A stretch of DNA of 17,145 nt from NCBI GenBank assembly GCA_030043545.1, contig JASHXM010000102.1, positions 1 to 17,145 on the forward strand, read 5' to 3'. The position numbers were made by a program, and so were the translations under genes. This document shows, piece by piece, positions 8,697 through 15,348 of this stretch. Numbering within the stretch: the first letter of the stretch is position 1; each line of letters begins with the position of its first letter. The stretch is from Thermoplasmata archaeon (GTDB lineage Archaea > Thermoplasmatota > Thermoplasmata > Lutacidiplasmatales > UBA184). Below the pieces are notes generated by a model. It was not told where the DNA came from, did no database searches, and worked only from the letters and a program-made list of their open reading frames with translations.

Positions 8697-9500
8697 CTAC
8701 CCCGGGGGGGGCGCGTCCGCGGGGCGCGCGGGGGGCCGGCGCCAGTGCGCCAGCGCCCGTACCCGGTAGTACGTGATCGTCCGGGTCCCCAGCTGCGCGC
8801 GCGCGGCGGCCACCGCGCGGGCCATCACGTCGGGCGGCACGTCCAGCGTGTGGCGGCTCGCCCGATGCTCGAACGTGTCGAGGGACTTCGCCGCGAGCTC
8901 GGTGACCTCCCCCTCGCTCACGATTTCGAGCGAGTCCGGCGGGATCGTCTCGAGCAGCCGGCTCTCTTTCGCCCCCGGCGACCGTGGCCGCTCGGGGAGC
9001 TCGACTCCCTCCGCGCGCAGCTGGGCGTAGACGAGCCGACGGGGACGCAGCTCCTCCCGGCCCGGTCCGTCGGCCGCGCGCGGGGACCGCGGGTGGACGA
9101 GGGCGAACGCCCCGCTTCGGCCGACCCGGCACGCCTCGCCGAGGGCGGCGTGGGGATCGTCGAGCAGGTGGAGGACGTGGAAGAACAGCCCCGCATCGAA
9201 CGCGCCGTCCGAGAACGGGAGTCGGTAGGCGTTCCCCCGCACGAGCCGCTCGATCCCCTTCGACCTGGCCCGCGCGAGCATCGGGGTCGATGCATCGACG
9301 CCGGTGAGGTCGATCCCGCGATCGAGCAGGGGTCGGGCCATCCGGCCGGTCCCGACGCCGATCTCGAGCGCCCGGGCGACCCCGCCCGCCCGGAGCAGCT
9401 CGGCGAGGCGGTCGAGCGCCGGCGCTTCCAGCGGGTCCCGGGTCTCGTCGTACACCGGCGCGATCCGATCGAACGCCTGCACCACGGTACGACCTGCCAT
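8697..9500 (-). CDS. Class I SAM-dependent methyltransferase (Methyltransf_11/UbiE-like)
   Basis: This 267-residue soluble enzyme is predicted to transfer a methyl group from S-adenosylmethionine; the substrate cannot be read from sequence. The N-terminal FDRIAPVYDETRDP is typical of UbiE/Coq5-like methyltransferases. Motif I is ALEIGVGTGR (residues 44-53), the acidic ribose-binding residue is D69 in TGVDAS, and motif III-like GNAYRLPFSDGAFD is at 89-102, followed by FFHVLHLLDDP. The end is Pro/Ala-rich and encoded across a run of eight G on the plus strand (8704-8711). It is the last gene of a minus-strand group, 54 bp after the YcaQ-like gene, with a CTTACG box at -28 to -23 that suggests its own leaderless promoter. 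Its stop lies 15 bp from the convergent surface-protein stop. A substrate such as a quinone, lipid or small molecule remains open. Confidence 0.88.
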   Translation of the reverse strand: MAGRTVVQAFDRIAPVYDETRDPLEAPALDRLAELLRAGGVARALEIGVGTGRMARPLLDRGIDLTGVDASTPMLARARSKGIERLVRGNAYRLPFSDGAFDAGLFFHVLHLLDDPHAALGEACRVGRSGAFALVHPRSPRAADGPGREELRPRRLVYAQLRAEGVELPERPRSPGAKESRLLETIPPDSLEIVSEGEVTELAAKSLDTFEHRASRHTLDVPPDVMARAVAAARAQLGTRTITYYRVRALAHWRRPPARPADAPPPG

Positions 9501-9522
9501 CGGGCCGACGAACGAGCCCGAG

Positions 9523-9528
9523 CGTAAG
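9523..9528 (-). promoter_or_regulatory. TATA-like box CTTACG upstream of the methyltransferase
   Basis: On the minus strand CTTACG lies at -28 to -23 from the ATG at 9500, inside the 54-bp gap after the YcaQ-like gene. No Shine-Dalgarno sequence precedes the ATG, so a leaderless transcript fits. The gene may also be read through from upstream. Confidence 0.4.
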
Positions 9529-9554
9529 ACGGTGGCGGCGCCCGGGTCCGCCGG

Positions 9555-10829
9555 TTAGCGGCCGAGCGCGGCCCGGGACTCCGCGAGGGCCGTCCGCCAC
9601 TCGCCCGGCGGCCGGTCGGGGAGCTCCAGGTGGCGCGCCCCGACGAACCGGGCGAGCTCGGCGATCGAGGCGGCGAGCTCGCCGCCGACCCGCCGATCGG
9701 CGGGAGCGTCGGGTTCGCGGTGGATCGCCTGGACGTGCAACGTCCCGCTCGGGCGGTCGAAGCGCGGATCGATGCGCCCCACGAACCGGTCGCCCCAGAG
9801 GATGGGGAGCACGTACGTCCCGTACCGGCGTCGGGCCGGGGGAAGGAACTGCTCCCGGACGTAGTCGAACCCGAACAGCCGGTGGTTCCGGTCCGAGTTG
9901 GAGAGCATGTTGTCGAACGGGGGGAGCAGCGCGAGCCGGGGCTCGGGGGGGTCGGACCGCATCGCCTCGAGCGACTCCCGGTCTCGCTCGTGGACGAACC
10001 GGACCTCGCGCTCGGGCCGACCCGTGAGCGAGATCCGGTGGATGGTGCCGGCCCGCTCGAGATCCTCCAGGGTCCGGGGCAGCTGCTGGTAGCGTCCGCG
10101 CAGGAAGTGGAGCTGGATCTCGCGGGGGGTCGCGACCCCGAGGGCGCGCAGCGTCCGCTCCGCGGCCGTCCGCTCGAACTCCGCCCAGGAGAGCGCGGTC
10201 CGCGGAGTCCACTCCGGCAGGTACTCGCCGGACCGGCCCCAGAGGTTCTCTGCGCCGCGATGCCCGATCACGAGCACTTCACCCGACATCGACAGGTGGA
10301 ACAACATCTCCTCCGCGTCACTGCGGGGCGCCCAGTCGCCGTCGTTCCGTCTCGTCCCGAGGGACGCGGCGAGCTCTCGCGACGTCCGGGGACCGTGGGC
10401 CAGAGCGGCGAGAACGGCGCGTCGCAGGGGGCGATGCGTGGTGAGGAACCGGCGGGCGCTCGCGCGCTGGCTCCCCCACGAACGGGACAGCGATGCGGGA
10501 TATCGATCCATCAAGGCTCGAAGGATCGGGTAGTCCTCCGTGCGTACGATCGAGGCGATCGGGATCCATTGGAGCAGGAGCCTCCGCTCGGTCCACAGGA
10601 GCCGCTCGAGGTCGCGCGGTCGGAACGGTCCGAGGCGAGCGGCGATCGAGAGGAGATGCGACGGCGCGACGATCGGGACCGGGTCCCACTGGACGTAGCC
10701 GAGGTCGCGGACCAGATCGACGATCGCGCGGGGCCCCCGCCGCTTCGACCGCGGACCGGACAAGTGCTGCTTCGCGATCGCAAGTCGACGGGCCGCTTCG
10801 ATCGGCACGCGGCGGGGGGGCTCGCTCAC
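9555..10829 (-). CDS. YcaQ/AlkX-like winged-helix DNA glycosylase (HTH_42 family)
   Basis: This 424-residue protein matches the length and motif pattern of the HTH_42 (PF06224) family, whose studied members YcaQ/AlkX and AlkZ excise alkylated bases and unhook interstrand DNA crosslinks. The catalytic Q-x-D motif of the YcaQ branch is seen as YVQWDP (Q47, D49); the AlkZ branch has Q-x-Q instead. Other family marks are LLLQWIPIASI, ENLWGRSGEYLP (about residue 200), LLPPFDNMLSNSDR, LFGFDYVREQFLPPARRRYGTYVLP and GDRFVGRIDPRFDR towards the C-terminus. The start is GTG at 10827-10829, six bases after the stop of the upstream toroid gene, so the two are probably co-transcribed. A long open frame on the opposite strand (9630-11027) is a composition artefact. 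The expected role is DNA alkylation or crosslink repair; the substrate is inferred only from the family. Confidence 0.87.
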   Translation of the reverse strand: MSEPPRRVPIEAARRLAIAKQHLSGPRSKRRGPRAIVDLVRDLGYVQWDPVPIVAPSHLLSIAARLGPFRPRDLERLLWTERRLLLQWIPIASIVRTEDYPILRALMDRYPASLSRSWGSQRASARRFLTTHRPLRRAVLAALAHGPRTSRELAASLGTRRNDGDWAPRSDAEEMLFHLSMSGEVLVIGHRGAENLWGRSGEYLPEWTPRTALSWAEFERTAAERTLRALGVATPREIQLHFLRGRYQQLPRTLEDLERAGTIHRISLTGRPEREVRFVHERDRESLEAMRSDPPEPRLALLPPFDNMLSNSDRNHRLFGFDYVREQFLPPARRRYGTYVLPILWGDRFVGRIDPRFDRPSGTLHVQAIHREPDAPADRRVGGELAASIAELARFVGARHLELPDRPPGEWRTALAESRAALGR

Positions 10830-10835
10830 GGAGGG

Positions 10836-11807
10836 CTACCCGAGGCGAGCGAGCACGGTCCGGGCTCGGAGCGTGACCATCTTGCTCGGACGACCGGGCG
10901 TTTCGAAGGCGAGGGGGGTCGGGCGCCGGTTCGGATGGGCCGCATACCAGCGCGCCGACTCGGGATCGGGATCGGTCTGGTGGGCGTCGAGGTTCCAGCG
11001 CCCATCGCTCCGCCGCTTCTTCCGTAGCAGCTCCAGCGCGAACCGTAGCCGGGGGTCGTCCGTGTACCCGAGCTCGGTGAGGACGTCGAGGCCCACCAGA
11101 AGGTCGTAGTAGTAGTGGACCGGCCAGTGGAATCGGTACCACGGCTCGTACCGATCGCCCTGACGGTGCAGCTCCCGGTCGAGGTAGTACTCCGCCCCCC
11201 GTTCCACGCACTCCCGCATCGCGGAGCTCCACTTCGAGCGCGGGTACGCGGCGAAGGCGCTCAGCCCCTCCCAGGCGTCGAGCGAGCGGCTCGTCGCCGG
11301 TCCCTCGGTCGAGAACCGGCACGTCCAACCCCCGTCCGGATGCGCGGTCCGAGCGAGCCACTCCATCGTCTTGCGGACACGCTCGTCATCGGCGTACCCC
11401 ATCCGGATCAGCGCCCGCGCCATGTTCGCGGTGTAGCAGTGGTGCCCCTTCCCCTTCCCGAACCCTCCGACGCCGCCGCCACGCAACGGCGAACTCCCCA
11501 TCCAGAACTCGCACGAGTCAGCGATTTCGGGGATCTTGCGCGTCGCCCCGAGGTCGGAGAGGGCGAGCAGGTTCCAATTCGTCCCGACAAAGCGAGGCTC
11601 GAGCCAGCCGCGATCGCGGACCCACCAGCCGGCCGGGTTGCGTCGGGCGAGGACGTCGGCGACCCAACCGGTCGTCGGGATCCGCGCCTTGGCCGTACGG
11701 ACCTCGGCGTCCGTTTCTCGCCTCTCGAGTAGTTGGGTGAGGGCGAGGTACCGCACCGATGGCTGCGAGGGCTCCAGCAGCCAGTCGATCACCGCATCCG
11801 CGGGCAT
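10836..11807 (-). CDS. Alpha/alpha-toroid protein, prenyltransferase/terpene-cyclase-like, function unknown
   Basis: This soluble 323-residue protein has repeated helices and QW-like turns typical of the squalene-cyclase/prenyltransferase toroid fold: HPDGGWTCRF (residues 156-165) and SDGRWNLDAHQ (267-277). It also has ARRNPAGWW (54-62), GKGKGHHCYTANMARALIRMGY (117-138) and a closing PSKMVTLRARTVLARLG, a hallmark of small uncharacterised proteins often labelled prenyltransferase. I see no D-x-D-D catalytic motif, so true cyclase activity is doubtful. HHC at 122-124 could bind a metal. I chose ATG 11805-11807 because conserved-looking sequence begins there (MPADAVIDWLLEPSQPSVRYLAL) and a CTTTACG box sits at -28 to -22. 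The frame stays open to an ATG at 12002, adding 65 Arg/Ala-rich residues that look non-coding. It is first of a likely operon with the YcaQ-like gene, six bases downstream. Confidence 0.78.
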   Translation of the reverse strand: MPADAVIDWLLEPSQPSVRYLALTQLLERRETDAEVRTAKARIPTTGWVADVLARRNPAGWWVRDRGWLEPRFVGTNWNLLALSDLGATRKIPEIADSCEFWMGSSPLRGGGVGGFGKGKGHHCYTANMARALIRMGYADDERVRKTMEWLARTAHPDGGWTCRFSTEGPATSRSLDAWEGLSAFAAYPRSKWSSAMRECVERGAEYYLDRELHRQGDRYEPWYRFHWPVHYYYDLLVGLDVLTELGYTDDPRLRFALELLRKKRRSDGRWNLDAHQTDPDPESARWYAAHPNRRPTPLAFETPGRPSKMVTLRARTVLARLG

Positions 11808-12205
11808 CGCAGCGGGAGCGTCCCGGACCGTAAAGCGACCCGGAGCAGGCGAACGTCGAGCCACCGCCCGCGGTTCACGGAGCGCTTCGGCGGTCGCCGC
11901 GAATCCTCGCGCTTCGGAAGGCGCACCGACCCGACCGAGAGATGGGGCCGCTATCGCTCGACGGAGGACACGCTTCGACCGGGCCGGAGGATCGGGTGCC
12001 ATGCAGCCAACGTTCCGAGATGGCGAGAGTCGCTCCTACGGCCGCGGGAGCCAGATCGGGACGGGGCCGGAGGGTGGGCGGACAGGTCGATCGAACGACT
12101 CCCTCGGGAGGAGCTGCGGCATGCCCTACGACCATGGCTTCGCCTCCGCCCCGATCCCACACTCACCGGGCCGGGGGGGAATCGCCTCGCCGATGACGGC
12201 CCTGG
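11808..12205. other. 398-bp spacer with no supported gene
   Basis: This stretch separates the second surface-protein gene from the toroid gene, both on the minus strand. Short frames are open on both strands, but their translations are Arg/Ser/Pro-rich composition artefacts without recognisable motifs. The only structured element I see is the CTTTACG box at 11829-11835. No T-rich archaeal terminator follows the stop at 12206. Confidence 0.6.
11829..11835 (-). promoter_or_regulatory. TATA-like box CTTTACG upstream of the toroid/YcaQ-like operon
   Basis: On the minus strand CTTTACG lies at -28 to -22 from the ATG at 11807. No Shine-Dalgarno sequence precedes that ATG, so a leaderless transcript starting near the ATG is plausible. 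The position supports the shorter start over the ATG at 12002. Confidence 0.42.
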
Positions 12206-15200
12206 TTAGCGCGGAGGTCCGTTCGAGGGCTTTGTCCGGAGCAGGAGCGGCGCGAGGACGTCTCTGAGGAGGTCGTCGCCCTCGGTTCCGCCATCGGCCG
12301 TCGATGAGGCGGTCGGGGCCGCCGGGCGGGCGGGGGGGGACGGGGGCGAGCCGCGCCGGCGGCGAACGACCAGGAGGGCGGAGAGTCCAGCGATCGCCAG
12401 GATGACAGCGCCAGTCACGTAGTAGCCGACCTCACCCGGCAGCCCCAAGAACGTCGACCGGGTCCCTGAGTTCGGTGCAGGGGAGAGCGCCCAGACCAGC
12501 GTCGGATCCGCCGGGAGCCCCGACACGGCCATCGTCACGAGATAGGTGGAGGTGAGGGTGATGGTGAAGTCGGTCGACGTCACACCGTTGACATACACCT
12601 GGCTCGAGAGGATCTCGCCGATGGTGACGTTCGCGACCGCGGCGTAGGGCACGGTGATCAACAGCTCCGCGTTCGAGCCGGCGGTGAACGTCACGGTGAT
12701 GCGGCCGGTCCGGTTCTCCAACGTCAGGATCGTCACGTTGTAGCCGATCGCGGTCACCGCTCCCGAGGACTCCGTCGAGGTCGCGGCCGGTTCCGGGGTC
12801 AGGGTATAGGCCACCACTGTGCTGGCGCTGAGTGCCAGGCGTTGTCCGACCGGGAAGTACCCCGGAGCGGTCACCGATACGTCATAGACGCCCGGCATCA
12901 CGGAGACCGCGAACGATCCGTTGGGACTCACTGGCGCCACCACTCCGTTGAGCACCACGGACGCGTCCGCCGGTTCGACCGTGCCCGAGAACGAAACGAA
13001 TCCGCGTCCCGCGGAGGCGGCGATCCCGACGAGGGTGATCCCGACATTGTTCAGCCCCGCTCCCCCTCCGGCTGCGGAGTTCGCCTGGACGCTCGCCTCG
13101 TTGGAGGCCGTGTACCCTTCGACTGCGTCCGCATAGTACGACGTTGAGGTTGCGAACCCGGGGGCCTGGGGATAGGCCCCTCCGAGCAAGGACCCCGGGG
13201 TCGACGCCGTGATCGGCTCGTTCACCGACGCGGCGGCGTAAAGGTATCCCTCCATCCCGCCGGCCAACTCCGCCTCGACCTGCGAGGGCGCGGTCGAGGA
13301 CACAAACTGGAACGTCGTGTTCGAAGGTACCGCAACCACGCTGAGCGCCGCGAACGGCAGGTTCTCATGCGTCTCCTCGACCTGGGCCGAGTACGTCCCC
13401 GAGCCCCCCCCGATCACGTAGGCGCCCGTGAACGACCCGAACGGCCCGAAGAGCCCGGGAATCAGGTTCGCGGTACTCCACGGCACCGCGTGGCCGTCGA
13501 CGATCAGCGTCGCGTTCCCCCCAGCCCCCCGCGAGAAATCCGCGACCGAGGCGAGGATCACGACGTTCGACTCCGAGGAGACGGTGAACGTCACGGTCGG
13601 CGGGATCGCCGGGGTCCCCGAACTGATCGACGTTGCGAGCAGCTGGTAGGGGGTGGGCGACGCGAGATAGTTGACCGCGACCACGACCGCGGAGCCGTTA
13701 ACGACGAAACTGGACTCCTCAGGAGAGCGGTAGCCGGAAACGTTGAGCTGACCGAACTCGTAGACGCCGTTCGTCAGATTCGTCTCGAACGACGCCCTCG
13801 TCGACTCGAGGGAACTGCCCGATACATTGACCCCCCACGCCGTGCCGGCCGGGAGACCGCTCTCCACGAAGGTGGTCGGTTCGAGCGCCGTCTCGAGCGG
13901 GAAGACGTAGACGATCGCCGCGAGCGACCCGAACGCCTGCCATTGCGTAGAGGACACGGAGAACGACTGTGCTCCGGCGGAGAGGTTCGCCTCGGCCACG
14001 AGGATACCGTCCACGACGCTGTCGTCGCCCTCCGCGAGCGTCCGGAACGGCGCGCCCACGGCGGGGGCGTAGTCGTTCGAACCCGCGGCGATCATCACCA
14101 CCGAGCAGGGTGAATCAACGGTGAACGATCCCGAGAGCCCCGACGAGTTCGTGACGTTGAAGTCGAACGACTGCGCCGGGCGGGCGGAGACGGCAACGCC
14201 TCCGATGAGTGGATAGAGCGTGCCGCTGACCGACGAGAAGTTCGCGGAGTCGGACGACGACTCCCCGAAGACATTGAACGGAGCCGACCCCCGGTAGTTC
14301 GCGTAGCTCGAACCAGGAGCCGGCCACGCAAAGTCGGTAGAGAACGACTCGGCGGTGATGTTCTTCCCTCCATTCGTCGCGGCGTACAGGTAGTCGCAGG
14401 CCCCGCTCGGGAGGGTGATCGAGTCCGACGGCGACGTCGACGCACCCCTCGTCTCGAGGGCCATTCCCGGAGTACAGTTGTCGGAGATCCGAGGGAAGAC
14501 ATACGCGACGGCCGTCAGCGAACCGAACGATTGCCACTCCGTCGAGTTGATCTCAAAGTGATGGACTCCCGCGCCGAGGTCGGCGGTCGCGATCAGGATG
14601 CCCGTCACGACGCTGTTGTTGCCCTCGGCCAAGGTGCGGTAGGGGGCGCCGATCTCCGGAGCGTAGTCGTTGGACGTCGTGACCATCACGACGACGGTGG
14701 CCGATGCGGCCAACGAGAACGAGCCGTTGAGGGTCGTCGTGTTGACCGCCGAGTACGAGTAGTTGAGAGTCGGGAGCGTGGAGACCTCGACCCCCCCGAT
14801 CTCGTAGTAGAGCGTCCCGGCGATGGACGTGAAGCTCGCGGAGTCCGCAGTCGTGTGACCGGTGATTTGGAACGGCATCGAAGCCCGATACTTTGCGTAC
14901 CCCGAGTCGGGGACGGGCCACGCGAAGTCCGCAGGGAAGGTGGTCGAGGTGATGTTCTTCCCTCCATTGACGGCCGCATACAGATACACGCATCCTCCGG
15001 CCGCGAGCGAGAGGGAGGACGAGTCACTGGTGGTGGCCCCCTGCAGGGTCGAGCTGGCGTTGCAGGTCGAGAACGGCTGGGTCGCCGTGCCGACTTGGTT
15101 GCCGGGCGACGCCGGCTCCGGGGCGAGGGGCGCCGCCCCCGCGGCTGGAATGATCGCCCCGATCCCGATCAAGAACGCGAGAATCGTTGCCCCGGTCGCT

Positions 15201-15235
15201 GTCGCCAGATGGGGTGCCACCCCACGTTTCGCCAT
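12206..15235 (-). CDS. Large membrane-anchored surface protein with duplicated beta domains and a PEGA-like module
   Basis: This 1009-residue protein is predicted to be exported and held by one C-terminal helix. The chosen ATG gives MAKRGVAPHL, then a hydrophobic export segment (about residues 12-34). The frame runs up to 15337, but the extra residues carry no export signal and would span the promoter. Residues 55-250 and 251-449 are two copies of one domain sharing Y-L-Y-A-A-x-N-G-G-K-N-I-T, DFAWP, SNDYAP-x-x-GAP-x-RTLAEG and W-Q-x-FGSL-x-A-x-x-YVFP. Residues 455-523 hold a VESGLPAGTAW module. Residues 530-640 may be a degenerate third copy. Residues 745-812 form a PEGA/carboxypeptidase-regulatory-like domain (VEPADASVVLNG, PGVYDVSVTAPGY). 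The membrane helix is about 938-957, followed by RRRR and a 49-residue tail ending in DDLLRDVLAPLLLR. It is divergent from the wHTH gene. A structural, adhesive or carbohydrate-binding role is possible; none can be chosen. Confidence 0.85.
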   Translation of the reverse strand: MAKRGVAPHLATATGATILAFLIGIGAIIPAAGAAPLAPEPASPGNQVGTATQPFSTCNASSTLQGATTSDSSSLSLAAGGCVYLYAAVNGGKNITSTTFPADFAWPVPDSGYAKYRASMPFQITGHTTADSASFTSIAGTLYYEIGGVEVSTLPTLNYSYSAVNTTTLNGSFSLAASATVVVMVTTSNDYAPEIGAPYRTLAEGNNSVVTGILIATADLGAGVHHFEINSTEWQSFGSLTAVAYVFPRISDNCTPGMALETRGASTSPSDSITLPSGACDYLYAATNGGKNITAESFSTDFAWPAPGSSYANYRGSAPFNVFGESSSDSANFSSVSGTLYPLIGGVAVSARPAQSFDFNVTNSSGLSGSFTVDSPCSVVMIAAGSNDYAPAVGAPFRTLAEGDDSVVDGILVAEANLSAGAQSFSVSSTQWQAFGSLAAIVYVFPLETALEPTTFVESGLPAGTAWGVNVSGSSLESTRASFETNLTNGVYEFGQLNVSGYRSPEESSFVVNGSAVVVAVNYLASPTPYQLLATSISSGTPAIPPTVTFTVSSESNVVILASVADFSRGAGGNATLIVDGHAVPWSTANLIPGLFGPFGSFTGAYVIGGGSGTYSAQVEETHENLPFAALSVVAVPSNTTFQFVSSTAPSQVEAELAGGMEGYLYAAASVNEPITASTPGSLLGGAYPQAPGFATSTSYYADAVEGYTASNEASVQANSAAGGGAGLNNVGITLVGIAASAGRGFVSFSGTVEPADASVVLNGVVAPVSPNGSFAVSVMPGVYDVSVTAPGYFPVGQRLALSASTVVAYTLTPEPAATSTESSGAVTAIGYNVTILTLENRTGRITVTFTAGSNAELLITVPYAAVANVTIGEILSSQVYVNGVTSTDFTITLTSTYLVTMAVSGLPADPTLVWALSPAPNSGTRSTFLGLPGEVGYYVTGAVILAIAGLSALLVVRRRRGSPPSPPARPAAPTASSTADGGTEGDDLLRDVLAPLLLRTKPSNGPPR
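13889..15073 (-). repeat. Two tandem copies of a domain of about 198 codons in the surface protein
   Basis: Copy 1 is encoded at about 14486-15073 and copy 2 at about 13889-14485. The anchor NGGKNIT is encoded by identical 21-base stretches at 14948-14968 and 14354-14374, 594 bases (198 codons) apart, although flanking codons differ. Other shared blocks are DFAWP, SNDYAP, RTLAEG and YVFP. Each copy carries cysteines near its start (C58 and C82; C254 and C280), and copy 2 has an extra C377. Confidence 0.85.
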
Positions 15236-15348
15236 CTCCTCGCCCCGAGTCCCCTCGCGCGCCGACCGAGGTATCGTTATATCAATCAAAACTCGATGGG
15301 CGACAGAAATCTCGAGCCGAGTGCTATGACCTAGCACGGGGGTGCGCG
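15236..15348. promoter_or_regulatory. Shared divergent promoter region with an AT-rich island
   Basis: These 113 bp separate the surface-protein start (minus) from the wHTH start (plus). The AT-rich core at 15274-15293 stands out sharply from its GC-rich surroundings. On the minus strand it reads TTGATATAACG (15275-15285), a good archaeal TATA box about 40 bases from the ATG at 15235, leaving a leader of about 20 bases that ends in GAGGAG. On the plus strand the same island gives TTATATCA, about 70 bases before the GTG at 15349. An inverted repeat ACTCG/CGAGT (15291-15295, 15318-15322) flanks the plus-strand transcript start region and could be an operator. Confidence 0.6.
15338..15344 (+). 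promoter_or_regulatory. Shine-Dalgarno-like GGGGGTG deciding the GTG start of the wHTH gene
   Basis: GGGGGTG differs from the archaeal core GGAGGTG by one base and ends four bases before GTG 15349-15351. There is no in-frame ATG nearby, so this element is the main support for that start. Confidence 0.5.

Noticed and set aside
8704-8711. Run of eight G near the methyltransferase end as a phase-variation tract
   Set aside because: It lies in the last codons, so slippage would change only the tail. Similar G runs (10814-10820, 12332-12339) are expected in such GC-rich DNA.
8745-9527. 260-codon plus-strand frame opposite the methyltransferase
   Set aside because: The minus frame has SAM-binding motif I and the other methyltransferase motifs; this one is low-complexity Arg/Glu-rich.
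9630-11027. 465-codon plus-strand frame opposite the YcaQ-like gene
   Set aside because: It crosses two minus-strand genes and their junction, shows no domain, and the minus frame has the full HTH_42 motif series.
12003-12205. Decayed gene or mobile-element remnant in the spacer
   Set aside because: No transposase-like peptide, terminal inverted repeat or target duplication could be seen.
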